A DNA stretch of 64,000 nucleotides from Bacillus sp. RO2 (GCF_012911845.1 NZ_JAAXCU010000036.1:54723-118722), one strand, 5' to 3'; shown: positions 1-7,454, numbered from the stretch's first letter. A program made the numbers and translations. Notes: generated from the sequence alone by a model not told the origin.

Positions 1-254
1 TCTTTGGTAATGTCCGCCGCTCCTACAGTCGGCTTCGAAACGATATTAGTCAAACCATAATGTAACTCTACTAACTTGAAATCCTCAGTTGGGGCATACT
101 TTCTTGGAGTAAGTCCTGATTCAAAAAGGATGGTCCAAAACCTGTTAGTTGGGTTTGCATAGTGATGACCAGTTTCACCAGAGCGGATACTTGGATTGTA
201 GCCCACAAAAAGAATATCTAGATTATGGTCGATATGGTCAAATATCTCGTCCAT
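1..254 (-). CDS. mug: Mismatch-specific uracil/thymine-DNA glycosylase (Mug family), 3' part cut by window edge
   Basis: The reverse strand opens with ATG at 254 behind a GAGAGGTG Shine-Dalgarno and stays open to the window edge, giving the first 84 residues. The visible segment has the Mug/UDG active-site motif VGYNPS, then HHYANPTNRFW, and further on GLTNIVSKPTVGAADIT. These match the order and spacing of the Mug family (GINPG, AHPANRFW, GVTKLVDRPT in E. coli Mug). The family removes uracil or ethenocytosine from mismatched DNA in base excision repair. The C-terminal half lies outside the window, so completeness cannot be judged. Confidence 0.85.
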   Translation of the reverse strand, partial: MDEIFDHIDHNLDILFVGYNPSIRSGETGHHYANPTNRFWTILFESGLTPRKYAPTEDFKLVELHYGLTNIVSKPTVGAADITK

Positions 255-373
255 ATTTTCACCTCTCTTCTTCTATTCATTTTATCAAGATTAATAAAAA
301 AGACCAAACGGATGCTTCCCGCCTAGTCTCTTCATTATCTATTATTAAGCGGATAATTTTCTGCTTGCATTAA

Positions 374-511
374 ATAATCCCGACTTTTACTCTAGTTGAA
401 AGATCCGATTTATGTGAAGTACGAACCCTTTTGCGGTATCTTGGAATGGAATGTAACGAAGATGTAGGGGCAACGCCTAAAAAAGCGGAAGAGGTCTTAG
501 AAGTATTTTAA
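374..511 (+). pseudogene. Possible 3' remnant of a gene (45 codons, no start)
   Basis: A reading frame runs from just after a stop at 371-373 to a TAA at 509-511. It has no start codon or ribosome binding site. The translated end, RTLLRYLGMECNED followed by TPKKAEEVLEVF, looks like the natural amphipathic C-terminus of a globular protein. It overlaps the 3' end of the convergent cREC gene by 35 bases. Its style recalls the C-termini of flavodoxin-like NADPH-dependent reductases, but that is only an impression. It may equally be chance. Confidence 0.2.
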
Positions 512-803
512 TGTTTGGCGGCATTTTCATATCTTCTTGCGCTTGCTTCAGATAACGATACATTGCTTTACTGCCAACCGAGTTTGCAGAATGAATAGTA
601 ATTCTTTCCGCATACAGCTCGTTCTCCACCATCTTATGAACGAGCAGCAGACCATTTCGATGTTTATTCAACAAGTCATGGTCCAAAGAGAGATGCCCAA
701 TCGCATGGTTCTCTAACAAGGTGAGGCACTGGTCAATGTCTTCTGCGAGTATATACCCATCAGGACATGTTCGACTATCATCTAGAAAAACATTGATTTT
801 CAA
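477..803 (-). CDS. Cyclic-phosphate-processing receiver-domain (cREC) protein
   Basis: A 108-residue protein starting at TTG 803 behind GGAGGTG. The N-terminus VFLDDSR, the central LSLDHDL and the later TIHSANSVG are the conserved signature of the cREC family, a divergent receiver-like domain that comparative genomics predicts to act on cyclic phosphates of nucleotides or RNA ends. The acidic residues of FLDD and the D and H of LDHD would form the proposed active site. The protein is a single domain without a partner kinase or output domain. It is monocistronic and converges on a possible gene remnant. The biochemical role is inferred from family predictions only. Confidence 0.65.
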   Translation of the reverse strand: MKINVFLDDSRTCPDGYILAEDIDQCLTLLENHAIGHLSLDHDLLNKHRNGLLLVHKMVENELYAERITIHSANSVGSKAMYRYLKQAQEDMKMPPNIKILLRPLPLF

Positions 804-948
804 GATGACACCTCCAAATATTCGACTTAGCTACAGTGTAACATACTTTCGTTACTAATTTTTTCCTAGATGGTACAAGCTTTCTCCTAAACTCTTTCAT
901 AGCAGGGCTGCCAAGAAAAAAATAGGAATAATGTACCATTTTTAATTC

Positions 949-1227
949 TTAAGGTTTTTTGAATTCAGGAAAATCAAATACCCACTTCATCCAAAAGGAT
1001 TGTAGTCTATTTTGGAGGCGATCATATTCTTGATATTCCTTTGTGTATTGTTGCTTAAATGAATACGGCACTTCTCCTTCTGCCTCTTTTTTTATATATT
1101 GTTCTTCTAATACTTCCAGCTTTTCCATTTTAATCTGTATGCTATTATAGCTTAATACAGAGAACAGCCCATACAACAACCCCATGAAAGCTACATACAA
1201 TAGTAAGAATTTCTTGACGTTTCCCAC
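949..1227 (-). CDS. Small single-pass membrane protein, unknown function
   Basis: A 92-residue protein. A GTG at 1227 lies about 8 bases after GGAG and fits better than the ATG at 1233, which touches the Shine-Dalgarno. Residues about 5-28 (KKFLLLYVAFMGLLYGLF) form one membrane helix. The rest is charged and helical with many Glu, Lys and Gln, suggesting a short coiled coil, and ends in an aromatic WMKWVFDFPEF patch. I do not recognise the family. The layout resembles small bitopic proteins of the Bacillus envelope. Confidence 0.55.
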   Translation of the reverse strand: MGNVKKFLLLYVAFMGLLYGLFSVLSYNSIQIKMEKLEVLEEQYIKKEAEGEVPYSFKQQYTKEYQEYDRLQNRLQSFWMKWVFDFPEFKKP

Positions 1228-1385
1228 CTGCATCTCTCCTTCGTTTTTCTACATAGTATGACGTAATGCGGGATTGTGACAGGACTATTACAAATAAACT
1301 CCACTGCAACATAATGGTTTGCAACTTGGTGGTAATGAAGATAGAATTATAGTAAAAGTGGTTGTGCTGGAGGGCTATGGTTTAA

Positions 1386-1481
1386 ATGGGTATTTTAATT
1401 GATGTCTTAATTGTTGTCGTTTTTTCTCTAATTTTTTTTGGTGTGTATAAATACGTTATGAAGACGATTAGGAAGTATTAA
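1386..1481 (+). CDS. 31-residue hydrophobic small membrane protein (sORF)
   Basis: ATG at 1386 follows GGAGGG with an 11-base spacer. The ORF ends at TAA 1479-1481, and a rho-independent terminator begins six bases later. The peptide starts MGILIDVLIVVV, continues with a hydrophobic stretch and ends KTIRKY, so it is one membrane helix with a basic tail that fits positive-inside topology. Its tight fit between a Shine-Dalgarno and a terminator argues for a real unit. It could be a bitopic regulator or a type I toxin-like peptide; nothing visible decides. Confidence 0.5.
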   Translation: MGILIDVLIVVVFSLIFFGVYKYVMKTIRKY

Positions 1482-1484
1482 AAA

Positions 1485-1517
1485 AACGCTCCCAGGGTAA
1501 ATTGGGGGCGGTTTTGT
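1485..1517 (+). terminator. Rho-independent terminator of the 31-residue sORF
   Basis: CGCTCCCA (1487-1494) pairs with TGGGGGCG (1503-1510), with one G-U pair and an 8-base loop. The run GTTTTGTATTT follows. Preceding A-rich sequence makes it partly bidirectional. Confidence 0.7.
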
Positions 1518-1598
1518 ATTTATTTTGAGGTAACTTATTTTATGAAGATGGCTATTTTACTGATTATCTCTCATAACAAGGAGAGGGATAGAAAAGAA

Positions 1599-1850
1599 GC
1601 GCTTTATTTTACAGAAGATCCTATATATAGCTCAACTGTCTAATAGGGGCGCTCTATTTTACCGAAGACCCTTTATTTATAGCTCAGCTGTCTAATAGGA
1701 GCGCTCAATCTTACCGAAGACCCTTCATATGTAGCTCAACTGTCTAATAGGGGCGATCTATCTTACCTAAGACCCTTGATTAATCGCTCAAAAGTCTAAT
1801 AAGAGCGGGAGTGCTCTATCTTATCAACCTCTCATTCTTATAAGAGCATC
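1599..1850. repeat. Tandem degenerate 50-52 bp repeat (array A), four units plus a partial one
   Basis: Units begin at 1599, 1649, 1701 and 1753, each reading roughly GCGCTCTATTTTACCGAAGA, then ACCCTT, TATAGCTCAACTGTC and TAATAGGG. A decayed fifth unit runs to about 1850. Within units the word GCTC recurs at 1601 (as GCTT), 1630, 1651, 1682, 1703, 1734, 1755 (as GATC) and 1786. The steps are 29, then alternately 21 and 31 bases, which is about 2 and 3 helical turns. The array fills the gap between two converging genes. Units differ in several positions and carry no ORF. Confidence 0.8.
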
Positions 1851-1860
1851 AATATACTAT

Positions 1861-2604
1861 TTAAACCTTGGCATTTTCATGCCTCTTCGAATAGATTTTT
1901 TCCTGAATAAAAAATGGAGCATACAATAGGAAAAATATAACCAGCACAACAAGTTCCAAGGTGAGGATATACCAAGGATAAGGACCTAGAAAGTCTATTA
2001 GACTTGCATTGGTAGGCTTCTTCGCAAGGAACATGTAATTTCCTCCCGTCAGTCTGTTCATAAAAAACACGACAACAGCTATCACATTCAATGCAGCAAA
2101 TGCTTTCCAAATGGAAATAAACCTAACCCTGAATTTTTCAACCCATAGCATATAAAATACAGCCATAATAATAGATATGTGAGCAATAAAGAAATGCAAG
2201 AAACGGAAATGCGGAAAGTCATAAAACAATTCCGGAGTTAATAATGCCTGCAGGGCACCCCCGACACCCAAAAAATACACCACTTCAAAAACCAATTTCT
2301 GCTTAGTCAGGAGCATCCATACACAAAGATATAAACTTATTGAACATAATTGAAGCGGCAATGTGTCACGTATATCCCACATGCTGGTGGAAAAATACCA
2401 ATAGTTTAGCCATATCTCTGATCCAGCAAGGCCAAAAATTATTACCCATCCTCCACCCGCCTTCATCCATGATCTATTTCTTGAAAGAAAGAGAAAAAGA
2501 AGGAGTGCTAAAGTTACGCATAAACTTAAGTAGTGGGAAGTTGTGAAAAGGAGCGAGCCTTCCATATAAGCTTCCGGATCAGTATAAGTATTAAACATCT
2601 GCAC
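1861..2604 (-). CDS. YwaF-family (TIGR02206) integral membrane protein
   Basis: A 247-residue polytopic protein with six or seven hydrophobic helices, including LSLCVTLALLLFLFL and YILTLELVVLVIFFLLYA. The N-terminal SHYLSLCVTL and the central LPLQLCSISLYLCVWML, followed by FGVGGALQALLTPE-like text (here FLGVGGALQALLTPE), are the signature of the TIGR02206/YwaF family, whose function is unknown. GTG 2604 has an AGGAGG 4 bases away and ATG 2598 has it 10 bases away; either could be the start. It is transcribed alone, towards array A. Confidence 0.75.
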   Translation of the reverse strand: MQMFNTYTDPEAYMEGSLLFTTSHYLSLCVTLALLLFLFLSRNRSWMKAGGGWVIIFGLAGSEIWLNYWYFSTSMWDIRDTLPLQLCSISLYLCVWMLLTKQKLVFEVVYFLGVGGALQALLTPELFYDFPHFRFLHFFIAHISIIMAVFYMLWVEKFRVRFISIWKAFAALNVIAVVVFFMNRLTGGNYMFLAKKPTNASLIDFLGPYPWYILTLELVVLVIFFLLYAPFFIQEKIYSKRHENAKV

Positions 2605-2643
2605 TGGACCTCCTTTTTAAGAGAACTATAAGAGAAAGGGAAA

Positions 2644-3624
2644 CTATTTATGCAATGTAATTTTCACTTCATTTTGCTTCACTTGTAAATTTACTTTCCC
2701 TCCTATTGGAAAAGTGAACATCGGACTTGTATGGCCAAAATCCGCGTTCGCCACTACTGGAATATGGGAGAGCTCCCTTTTTGTTTGAATGATCGTTTGA
2801 ATCAGCTCGTTTGAAACATTGGACACTTTTTCAAAACGACCTATTACAATTCCTTTTACGCCGTTAAAGCCTGGTTGGTGGATGAGAGATTGCAAGTCAC
2901 GATCAAAAGTTTTCGGGCACGTCAATTTATCATCTTCTATAAATAATATAGATTCTTCCAAACTAGGCATATATTCAGTACCCTGAAGAAGATTCAAGGT
3001 ACAAAGGTTCCCCCCAACTGCTATGCCCTCACATTCACCCTCATTGATGATTAAATAGCCTTCATTGGGATGAAAATTTCTATTCTCCTGATCCATATAC
3101 CACGTATCATTACTCCATTCTCTAGAAGGAGCAATTTCTACGAATGTTGTATCATCAAGTAACATCTTTTTGAAGTACTCTAAGGAATATTCGAATCCCT
3201 TTACCATACCAAATGAAGAAAAATGAATACCTGAATAAGTGACAAGACCAGTTTTTGCATAAATCGCGTTACCTAGCGCAGTGATATCAGAGTACCCACA
3301 AAAGATCTTTGGATTTTCTCTTATAAGATCATAATCAATATAGGATAATAGTTGATTTGCCTGGAATCCTCCTATGGTGGTCAGTACGGCTTTTACATTT
3401 TTGTCACTGAATGCCTCATGTAGATCCGCAATTCGAGATTCAATAGAGGACGTTAATAAACTGTTAGATTCATTTATATGCTTCCCAAAGGTCACTTTTA
3501 GTCCCAATTGTTCTAGCCTATAGGTCGACAACTCAATATTTTCCTTTGACAGGATAGAATGAGAAGTAGAAGGTGCAATAACCCTCACTTCATCCCCTTT
3601 TTTAAGTCTTTCTGGTACCATCAT
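2644..3624 (-). CDS. S66 family peptidase (LD-carboxypeptidase / MccF-like)
   Basis: 326 residues from ATG 3624, chosen because GGAGG lies 8 bases upstream; an in-frame upstream ATG at 3699 has no such signal. The N-terminus KKGDEVRVIAPS and the nucleophile motif IFCGYSDIT (Ser in GYSD) define family S66. TIGGFQANQLL and the later TSPMFTFPIG and FEYS segments also fit. S66 enzymes cleave the L,D bond of murein tetrapeptides (LdcA) or inactivate microcin C-like aminoacyl-nucleotides (MccF). The length is normal. Substrate cannot be chosen from sequence; the MccF side is slightly favoured by similarity to Bacillus MccF-like proteins. Confidence 0.8.
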   Translation of the reverse strand: MMVPERLKKGDEVRVIAPSTSHSILSKENIELSTYRLEQLGLKVTFGKHINESNSLLTSSIESRIADLHEAFSDKNVKAVLTTIGGFQANQLLSYIDYDLIRENPKIFCGYSDITALGNAIYAKTGLVTYSGIHFSSFGMVKGFEYSLEYFKKMLLDDTTFVEIAPSREWSNDTWYMDQENRNFHPNEGYLIINEGECEGIAVGGNLCTLNLLQGTEYMPSLEESILFIEDDKLTCPKTFDRDLQSLIHQPGFNGVKGIVIGRFEKVSNVSNELIQTIIQTKRELSHIPVVANADFGHTSPMFTFPIGGKVNLQVKQNEVKITLHK

Positions 3625-3758
3625 TACCCCAACCTCCATCAAAAACCATTTACCTACTATTCTACCAAACAACCCCACAAAACTTCTATAACTTTCCATA
3701 AAACCATAGCAAAAATAAAAACTTTACTAGAATAAGAATATTTATGCAAAAAATGAAT

Positions 3759-3780
3759 AAAAGGGGTCAGACCCCTTTTT
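3759..3780. repeat. GGGGTCAGACCCC palindrome, copy 1
   Basis: AAAAGGGGTCAGACCCCTTTT (core 3763-3775) is an almost perfect inverted repeat flanked by A and T runs, so it could form a bidirectional terminator-like hairpin. It lies between two divergent genes. Two further copies of the core occur at 48678 and 53609. Confidence 0.8.
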
Positions 3781-3920
3781 TCATTCTTCACAAAATAGTA
3801 AGAATTTGCAGGTTGAGAAACGGTGTGTGGTATGTGTATACTTGGTATTACAAGTTTTTTTATTTGTTTTTTTGGGTATTGATTGTTGATTTGAAATATG
3901 CAAAATAAGTGAGGACTATT

Positions 3921-4709
3921 ATGTATTATAAAACGCTTACTCATTCGTCGTCGAAAGAGTGGATTGTGCTGTTTCATGGGTTTGGTGGAAATTCATCGAT
4001 TTTTTATAAGCAGCTGAAAGCTTTCCGCGCTGAATATAATATTCTATTATTAGATCTGCCTGGTCATGGAAAATCTCCATATCCGAATGGTGTAGATCTT
4101 TTTGAGTATTCCTCTGAACAGACGATTGGCATTATGAATAAACTAAAAATTGAATCCGCTCACTTTGTTGGCATTTCTCTTGGAACCATTATCATGCAGG
4201 AAATTGCGCTCCGCAACCCATCTGTCATTAAGTCTATGGTACTTGGCGGCGCAACACCAAAGCTCAAAAAATGGGGAGAATTTCTTTGCCGACTGTCCGT
4301 ATTCTATCCTCTGAGAAAAATACTGCCACATATGGTACCTTATCGTATCTTTGCCCGGGTACTTCTACCAAAGAAGAATCACTCAGATTCAAGAAAAGCC
4401 TTCATTAAAGAGGCTTATAAACTTTCCAAAGAAACCTATTTAGGATGGGTCCTTTCTGGTCTGAACGGTTACACCACATACGATCGGTTGAAATCAAAAA
4501 AGAATAAGATTCCAAAGCTATATATTTCCGGTTCTGAAGATCATATGTTTTTAAGCAATACAAGAGAATATGTTAAGCAGGAAGAAAACTCCACATTAGA
4601 AGTTATTCAAAAATGTGGGCATGTATGTAATATTGAAGAAAGCGATAAATTTAATGATCTAGCCGTCTCTTTTATGAAACGCGTGGATAAAATTAGAATT
4701 ACTGCATAA
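3921..4709 (+). CDS. Alpha/beta hydrolase
   Basis: 262 residues from ATG 3921, preceded by AAGTGAGG with a 6-base spacer; a GTG at 3909 lies inside that signal. HGFGGNSSIF is the oxyanion-hole segment, GISLGT the nucleophile elbow (Ser), SGSEDHMF carries the acidic residue and KCGHVCNIE the catalytic His, in the family order. Proteins of this size and pattern are carboxylesterases or meta-cleavage-type hydrolases. Substrate is unknown. The gene is monocistronic and followed by a strong terminator. Confidence 0.85.
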   Translation: MYYKTLTHSSSKEWIVLFHGFGGNSSIFYKQLKAFRAEYNILLLDLPGHGKSPYPNGVDLFEYSSEQTIGIMNKLKIESAHFVGISLGTIIMQEIALRNPSVIKSMVLGGATPKLKKWGEFLCRLSVFYPLRKILPHMVPYRIFARVLLPKKNHSDSRKAFIKEAYKLSKETYLGWVLSGLNGYTTYDRLKSKKNKIPKLYISGSEDHMFLSNTREYVKQEENSTLEVIQKCGHVCNIEESDKFNDLAVSFMKRVDKIRITA

Positions 4710-4713
4710 AAGG

Positions 4714-4741
4714 CTGGAGGTGACCACTCTCCAGTTTTTTT
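4714..4741 (+). terminator. Rho-independent terminator of the alpha/beta hydrolase gene
   Basis: CTGGAG (4714-4719) pairs with CTCCAG (4729-4734), followed directly by eight T residues. Confidence 0.85.
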
Positions 4742-4748
4742 ATGTTAA

Positions 4749-4785
4749 ATAAAAACCACAAGGCACCTAACTCGCACCTTGTGGA
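4749..4785 (-). terminator. Rho-independent terminator of rsgA
   Basis: On the reverse strand CCACAAGG pairs with CCTTGTGG (4777-4784 with 4756-4763), followed by GTTTTTATTT. It lies ten bases after the rsgA stop. Confidence 0.85.
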
Positions 4786-4794
4786 TTCTCTACC

Positions 4795-5856
4795 TTATTT
4801 CTTTTTCCCCCCACGTACTCCAGTTGTGATTTTCTTCCACTTTTCTTTTTCCGCAAGTTGAGCACGTTTATCATTTTTTCTTTCCAAAAATGCAAGTTCC
4901 CGCTGCAGTTTTACATAGCTTTGGTACCTCGTGGCTTCCAGCGTACCTTCTTCAATCGCTCCCCGCACTGCACATTTTGGTTCATTGGCATGCTTACAGT
5001 CTCTGAAATAACACTGCTCTGCCAGGTCTTCGATATCTTGGAAACTGTGACTGATCGCGCCATCTGCTTCCCATAATTGAAGCTCCCTCATACCAGGAGT
5101 ATCCAATACAAGACCACCAGTAGGCAACATATACAACTCTCGGTAAGTTGTCGTATGTTTCCCCTTGTCATCGTCACTACGAACCTCTTGAATAAGTTGC
5201 TTCTCTTCCCCAAGAAGATAATTCGTCAACGTAGATTTCCCAGCTCCTGATGAACCTAACAAAGCAACTGTTTTTCCCTCAGCAAAATACGGTTCCAGTT
5301 CTTCTAATCCCGTTTCTTCCTTTACACTTACTGCATGAATCGGAACACCAAAGGCAACTGCTTCCACCTCGGCAATTTTCCCAGTAACATCTTCACACAA
5401 ATCGGCTTTCGTCAAAACAACCACTGGGTTAGCCCCACTTTCCCAGGCCATCACTAGATACCTTTCCAATCGCCTTGGGTTAAAATCATAGTTTAAGGAC
5501 TGCACTAAAAAAACGGTATCCACATTTGCTGCGACAATCTGTTCTTCAGTGGTTAAACCTGCAGCTTTTCGTGAAAATTTACTGAACCTCGGTAACATGG
5601 CATGGATCGTTGCTTTGCCTTCCTCCTGACGTTCACTTAATACAACCCAATCGCCAACAGCCAGGTAATCCTCCCGAGTTACAGCTTCAAATCTGTATTT
5701 CCCTGATACTTCCGCAAGACACTCCCCAAAGTCCGTTTCTACTCGGTACAATCTCTTATGTTCAAGCATCACTCTGCCCACTGTAAATCCTTGCTCTTCA
5801 TATTCAATAAAAGAATTATTTAAAAATTCATTCCAACCTAATTGATTTCTTTTCAA
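4795..5856 (-). CDS. rsgA: RsgA-type circularly permuted ribosome-associated GTPase
   Basis: 353 residues. An N-terminal OB-fold region (about 20-105) is followed by the permuted GTPase with G4 first (LTKADL), then G1 (GSSGAGKSTL), the KGKHTTT switch, and G3 (DTPGM). A zinc knuckle follows (CYFRDCKHANEPKC, three Cys and one His), then a basic C-terminal helix. RsgA matures the 30S subunit and is stimulated by it. The length matches the longer E. coli type more than B. subtilis YloQ/CpgA (298 aa), so it may be a second, specialised RsgA; YloQ itself is not in this window. An apparent attenuator leader with its own promoter lies upstream, which is unusual for a housekeeping GTPase. Confidence 0.9.
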   Translation of the reverse strand: MKRNQLGWNEFLNNSFIEYEEQGFTVGRVMLEHKRLYRVETDFGECLAEVSGKYRFEAVTREDYLAVGDWVVLSERQEEGKATIHAMLPRFSKFSRKAAGLTTEEQIVAANVDTVFLVQSLNYDFNPRRLERYLVMAWESGANPVVVLTKADLCEDVTGKIAEVEAVAFGVPIHAVSVKEETGLEELEPYFAEGKTVALLGSSGAGKSTLTNYLLGEEKQLIQEVRSDDDKGKHTTTYRELYMLPTGGLVLDTPGMRELQLWEADGAISHSFQDIEDLAEQCYFRDCKHANEPKCAVRGAIEEGTLEATRYQSYVKLQRELAFLERKNDKRAQLAEKEKWKKITTGVRGGKKK

Positions 5857-5891
5857 TGTGTTTTCCTCCTAATGGAAAGTAGATATTTTTT

Positions 5892-5926
5892 GGCAAAACA
5901 AAAAGACCGTTCGCACGGTCTTTTGC
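5892..5926 (-). terminator. Intrinsic terminator in the rsgA leader (attenuator)
   Basis: On the reverse strand AAAGACCGT, a GCGA tetraloop, then ACGGTCTTT (arms 5915-5923 and 5902-5910) and a TTTTTGTTTT tail. It stands 36 bases before the rsgA start and downstream of a separate promoter and a leader ORF, so it can stop transcription before rsgA. Confidence 0.8.
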
Positions 5927-5938
5927 AATACATTTATA

Positions 5939-6032
5939 AACCATGAGACGTTACGTCACAGCCCCATGGAAATCTACATTCTCATCGGTAAAGGAACATG
6001 ATAATTTAACGGTTTCCATGCAAGGGCTGTGA
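5939..6032 (-). promoter_or_regulatory. Structured 5' leader of rsgA with competing hairpins
   Basis: The long inverted repeat pairs 6013-6032 (reverse strand TCACAGCCC, TTG, CATGGAAA) with 5956-5973 (ATTTCCATG, GGGCTGTGA). The first arm overlaps the last codons of the leader peptide. The second arm contains CCATG, which can instead pair with CATGG at 5941-5945, around a small GACG/CGTC stem. CATGG can in turn pair with CCGTG of the terminator. Pairing choices are read by eye; no folding energies were computed. Confidence 0.55.
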
Positions 6033-6077
6033 TTTATTATTTAGTTGAGATAGGTTCACTACAATTAACTTTTTCAT
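6006..6077 (-). CDS. 23-residue leader peptide upstream of rsgA
   Basis: ATG at 6077 follows GCGAGGG with a 7-base spacer and lies about 34 bases after the predicted transcription start. The peptide begins MKKLIVVNLSQ and ends KSQPLHGNR before TAA at 6006. Its last nine codons form the 5' arm of the leader hairpin, the classical arrangement in which a stalled ribosome changes RNA folding. An alternative ATG at 6084 would give 15 unrelated residues. The stalling signal (drug, amino acid or ribosome state) cannot be read from the sequence. Confidence 0.5.
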   Translation of the reverse strand: MKKLIVVNLSQLNNKSQPLHGNR

Positions 6078-6117
6078 AAAACATCCCTCGCTTCCGTTAA
6101 TTTTTATTACAATATTT

Positions 6118-6146
6118 ATCATATGGTATTATTATCTAAAAGTAAA
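6118..6146 (-). promoter_or_regulatory. SigA-type promoter of the rsgA leader
   Basis: Reverse strand: TTTACT (6146-6141), 17-base spacer, TATGAT (6123-6118). Its position just after the efflux gene stop separates rsgA transcription from that gene. Confidence 0.55.
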
Positions 6147-6174
6147 TAGGCTATCTGAATTTTCTTATAAGAAT

Positions 6175-7371
6175 TTAATTTGCTTCCACTTGAGCCAATC
6201 TCTTTTTCTGCTTCGATTGCCATGTAACAGAAACAAGGATAGTTATACTCAGAACTAATAAACCTAGTATAAACGGGTAGATGATATTAATATCATAAAG
6301 AATCCCTGCAAGTGTTGGCCCCAATACGTTTCCAATACTCATATACGCATTGTTCATTCCCATCGCAAATCCCTGCTCATTGCCTGCCAACTTAGAAATT
6401 AATGTATTGATGACAGGTCTTAAGATAGAAGTTGCCAAAAAGATAATTAAAGTGACCCCAAAGAATACACCATAGCTTGATGCAAATAATGAAACAAAGA
6501 AACCAATTGCTGCTACACATAAAAAGATGTTTAATACATCGCCTTCCCCAATAGCACGTACAATTCGATCAACGACAAAAAGCTGAACAATTACACTGAT
6601 TATTCCTGTAGCAGTAATCATTACTGCAATCTCCTGTGGGGTTGCGCCAAATTGATTATCGATGAATAATCCAAGGACAGACTCATAAGCCATTAATCCA
6701 AAACTCATCACTAGCGTAATGATAAGTGGTATAAAATACGGTTTGTTAACCGATAATGCCAGCTTTTTGATCATCGGCTCTGGATTTACCTCTTGTGCCA
6801 ATATCGTTTCCTTTTCTCTGCTTTCTTTTAACACAAGAATAGAGAAAACAGTTGCAACGAGTGAAATCAATGCAGATACCAACAAAGGAGTCTTTAAGCC
6901 AAAATCAGCTAAAAATCCACCAATTCCAGGTCCAATTACGATACCCAATGACATGGCAGCGGAAATGTAACTGTTCCCCTTCGCGCGTTGTTCCATCGTG
7001 GTAATATCCGCTACATAAGCAAATAGGGCAGGAATTAACAAGGCTGCTCCTATCCCTCCTATGACACGTGAAAAGTAAAGCATCCAAACTGAATCAAATC
7101 CATAAAAAACGAACATAGATAAGGTCAACCCCGCTAATCCGAGAATGATCATAATTCGTCGTCCGTATTGATCGGCCCATTTCCCAGCAAGTGGTGACAT
7201 GACGAACTGCGCACCAGCAAATATGGCAATCATGAGTCCAGCAGCCAATCCGCCTTGCCCGATGGAATCAAGGTATGCCGGAAGAATAGGTATAATTATC
7301 CCGAAACTCCCTACGGCAATAAACATATTTATCATTAAAATAATCATTTTTTTACGTTGTTCAGGTGCCAT
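6175..7371 (-). CDS. Bmr/NorA-like multidrug efflux MFS transporter (DHA1)
   Basis: 398 residues and 12 membrane helices. Motif A is GKWADQYGRRIM between helices 2 and 3, and motif C is GIVIGPGIGGFL in helix 5, the antiporter signature. The C-terminal half, with KLAGNEQGFAMGMN and SIGNVLGP, follows B. subtilis Bmr closely. The family exports cationic drugs and fluoroquinolones with proton antiport. ATG 7371 has an AGAGGAAG signal. The promoter overlaps a perfect inverted repeat (7408-7426), so a repressor is likely, though no regulator gene is adjacent. Confidence 0.85.
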   Translation of the reverse strand: MAPEQRKKMIILMINMFIAVGSFGIIIPILPAYLDSIGQGGLAAGLMIAIFAGAQFVMSPLAGKWADQYGRRIMIILGLAGLTLSMFVFYGFDSVWMLYFSRVIGGIGAALLIPALFAYVADITTMEQRAKGNSYISAAMSLGIVIGPGIGGFLADFGLKTPLLVSALISLVATVFSILVLKESREKETILAQEVNPEPMIKKLALSVNKPYFIPLIITLVMSFGLMAYESVLGLFIDNQFGATPQEIAVMITATGIISVIVQLFVVDRIVRAIGEGDVLNIFLCVAAIGFFVSLFASSYGVFFGVTLIIFLATSILRPVINTLISKLAGNEQGFAMGMNNAYMSIGNVLGPTLAGILYDINIIYPFILGLLVLSITILVSVTWQSKQKKRLAQVEAN

Positions 7372-7407
7372 TTTGTCACTTCTTCCTCTTATTTATTTCG
7401 TGCCTCT

Positions 7408-7454
7408 TACTAAATCAACTTTAGTATTTTATGACTTTTAGAGGCCAGTGTCAA
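7408..7454 (-). promoter_or_regulatory. Promoter and operator-like inverted repeat of the efflux gene
   Basis: Reverse strand: TTGACA (7454-7449), 17 bases, TAAAAT (7431-7426). Abutting the -10 box is TACTAAA-GTTGA-TTTAGTA (7408-7426), a perfect 7-base inverted repeat with a 5-base centre. This is the size of a dimeric repressor site such as those of the MarR or TetR families. Confidence 0.6.

Noticed and set aside
1599..1850. CRISPR array
   Set aside because: Units are degenerate, have no constant spacer, no cas genes are near, and the internal spacing is helical. The same reasons exclude CRISPR for the arrays at 7497 and 13843.
3909..3920. GTG 3909 as start of the alpha/beta hydrolase
   Set aside because: It is inside the GTGAGG ribosome binding site of ATG 3921.
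5939..6032. Known riboswitch class in the rsgA leader
   Set aside because: No match by eye to TPP, SAM, FMN, preQ1 or guanidine core motifs, and the overlap with a leader ORF fits attenuation better.
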